DNA of 5,951 nt, taken from positions 1 through 5,951 of the forward strand of contig JAFTNI010000251.1 in NCBI GenBank assembly GCA_017451975.1, read 5' to 3'. This DNA comes from Clostridia bacterium (GTDB lineage Bacteria; Bacillota; Clostridia; Oscillospirales; CAG-272). Under the pieces are notes generated by a model, which saw only the letters and a program-made list of their open reading frames with translations, was not told the origin of the DNA and did no database searches. This document shows positions 5,566 through 5,951 of this stretch, one piece after another. The translations under genes were made by a program, and so were the position numbers. Every line of letters begins with the position of its first letter. Position 1 is the first letter of the stretch.

Positions 5566-5951
5566 ATTTCCTCCCATTTACTGTTGTATTTTTTGCTTTC
5601 GTCCCAGATAAAGAAGTTTTCGCCCGTTTTGGTATTCAGCACAAAAATACCGCATTTAATATATTTTTCGCCGTTTTCGTCATATTTTACTATCGTTGCT
5701 TCAAGGCTCGTGTACTCGCCCACGTAATGGCGACAGCCTTGAAAGCCCGTAATTTTTACCGATATATTTTCGGGAAGGTCTATTTCATAGCGCTTGCTTC
5801 TGTCTGCAAGACCAACGTAAACGATTTTATTTTCCTCCGTGAAAACGAGCTTTCCCTCCTCGTTCGGTATAAAATTGCCCGGTATATAGATAAAGCCCGC
5901 TCTTTTTCCAAGATTATCCCATCTCATTCCACTTGCGTATTCTGCTACAAG
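5562..5951 (-). CDS. C-terminal part of a third lipoprotein-like paralog (5' end outside window)
   Basis: The reading frame is open to the right edge, so 129 C-terminal residues are visible and the start lies outside; the internal ATG at 5927 has no reason to be the true start. The sequence parallels the C-terminal third of the lipoprotein at 3351-4463: GFIYIP against AFFYIP, KIVYVGLADRSKRYEIDLP against SLVYVNAHNTSDMYMWEFP, and CGIFVLNTKTGENFFIWDES against GGVFVVDTETKETFTLFYGEES. It is therefore a member of the same family and the third copy in a row. Whether it has a lipobox and the Cys/His motif cannot be seen here. Its TGA overlaps the next start as ATGA, placing it in the same operon. Function is unknown. 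Confidence 0.8.
   Translation of the reverse strand, partial: LVAEYASGMRWDNLGKRAGFIYIPGNFIPNEEGKLVFTEENKIVYVGLADRSKRYEIDLPENISVKITGFQGCRHYVGEYTSLEATIVKYDENGEKYIKCGIFVLNTKTGENFFIWDESKKYNSKWEEI
5570..5575 (-). promoter_or_regulatory. Ribosome binding site deciding the start at 5565
   Basis: GGGAGG on the minus strand precedes the ATG at 5565 by four bases. The alternative ATG at 5577 sits upstream of this sequence and would read through it as Met-Gly-Gly-Asn. The SD lies inside the coding sequence of the preceding gene, as expected for coupled translation at the ATGA overlap. Confidence 0.75.

Noticed and set aside
5566..5577. Upstream ATG at 5577 as start of the first lipoprotein
   Set aside because: The GGGAGG motif lies after it and directly before the ATG at 5565, which also forms the ATGA overlap.
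1..5951. CRISPR arrays, tRNA or rRNA genes, insertion sequences
   Set aside because: I saw no regularly spaced direct repeats, no cloverleaf with CCA-type end and no transposase motifs. The only repeats are the two hairpins and the paralogous genes.

Overview
The window looks like part of a chromosome from a low-to-medium GC Gram-positive anaerobe, most likely Clostridia (Bacillota). The grounds are strong AGGAG-type ribosome binding sites, Lys-rich lipoprotein signal peptides ending in a lipobox Cys, tight ATGA gene overlaps and AT-rich intergenic DNA. Genus and species cannot be read from it. All recognisable genes lie on the minus strand and form one tightly packed operon running from the right edge to about position 290. 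Its promoter and first gene(s) lie beyond the right edge.

In transcription order (right to left) the operon holds: the C-terminal end of a secreted or lipoprotein-like paralog (5951-5562, incomplete); a full lipoprotein of about 365 aa (5565-4468); a second full lipoprotein of about 370 aa (4463-3351); an ABC-transporter ATPase of 274 aa (3339-2515); and a 649-aa ABC-2-like permease built from two related halves (2518-569). Two junctions are 4-base ATGA overlaps, and the others are 4 and 11 bases apart, with the SD sequence sitting on or beside the previous stop. All five are therefore probably co-transcribed and translationally coupled. The two complete lipoproteins share an unusual Cys/His motif, C-x4-C-x-H-x3-C (CPDPLC-[ED]-HG-[ED]-GC), near their N-termini, followed by strand-rich, Tyr-rich sequence resembling a beta-propeller. 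The simplest reading is a membrane-surface module: anchored sensor or binding proteins made together with a one-ATPase, one-permease exporter or extruder. The substrate is unknown.

Immediately after the permease stop (569-289) lies a decayed remnant: the C-terminal third of an HD_3-type metal-dependent phosphohydrolase (YfbR/HDDC2-like). It has no start codon and no HD catalytic core, and it carries a one-base frameshift in an A-run. The second half of the permease lacks the final membrane segment present in its first half. I therefore suspect one deletion fused the 3' part of the permease gene to the 3' part of an HD hydrolase gene.

The left 288 bases are AT-rich and without a convincing gene. 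They contain a perfect 42-bp palindrome that probably terminates the minus-strand operon, and a classic rho-independent terminator on the plus strand for a gene beyond the left edge.
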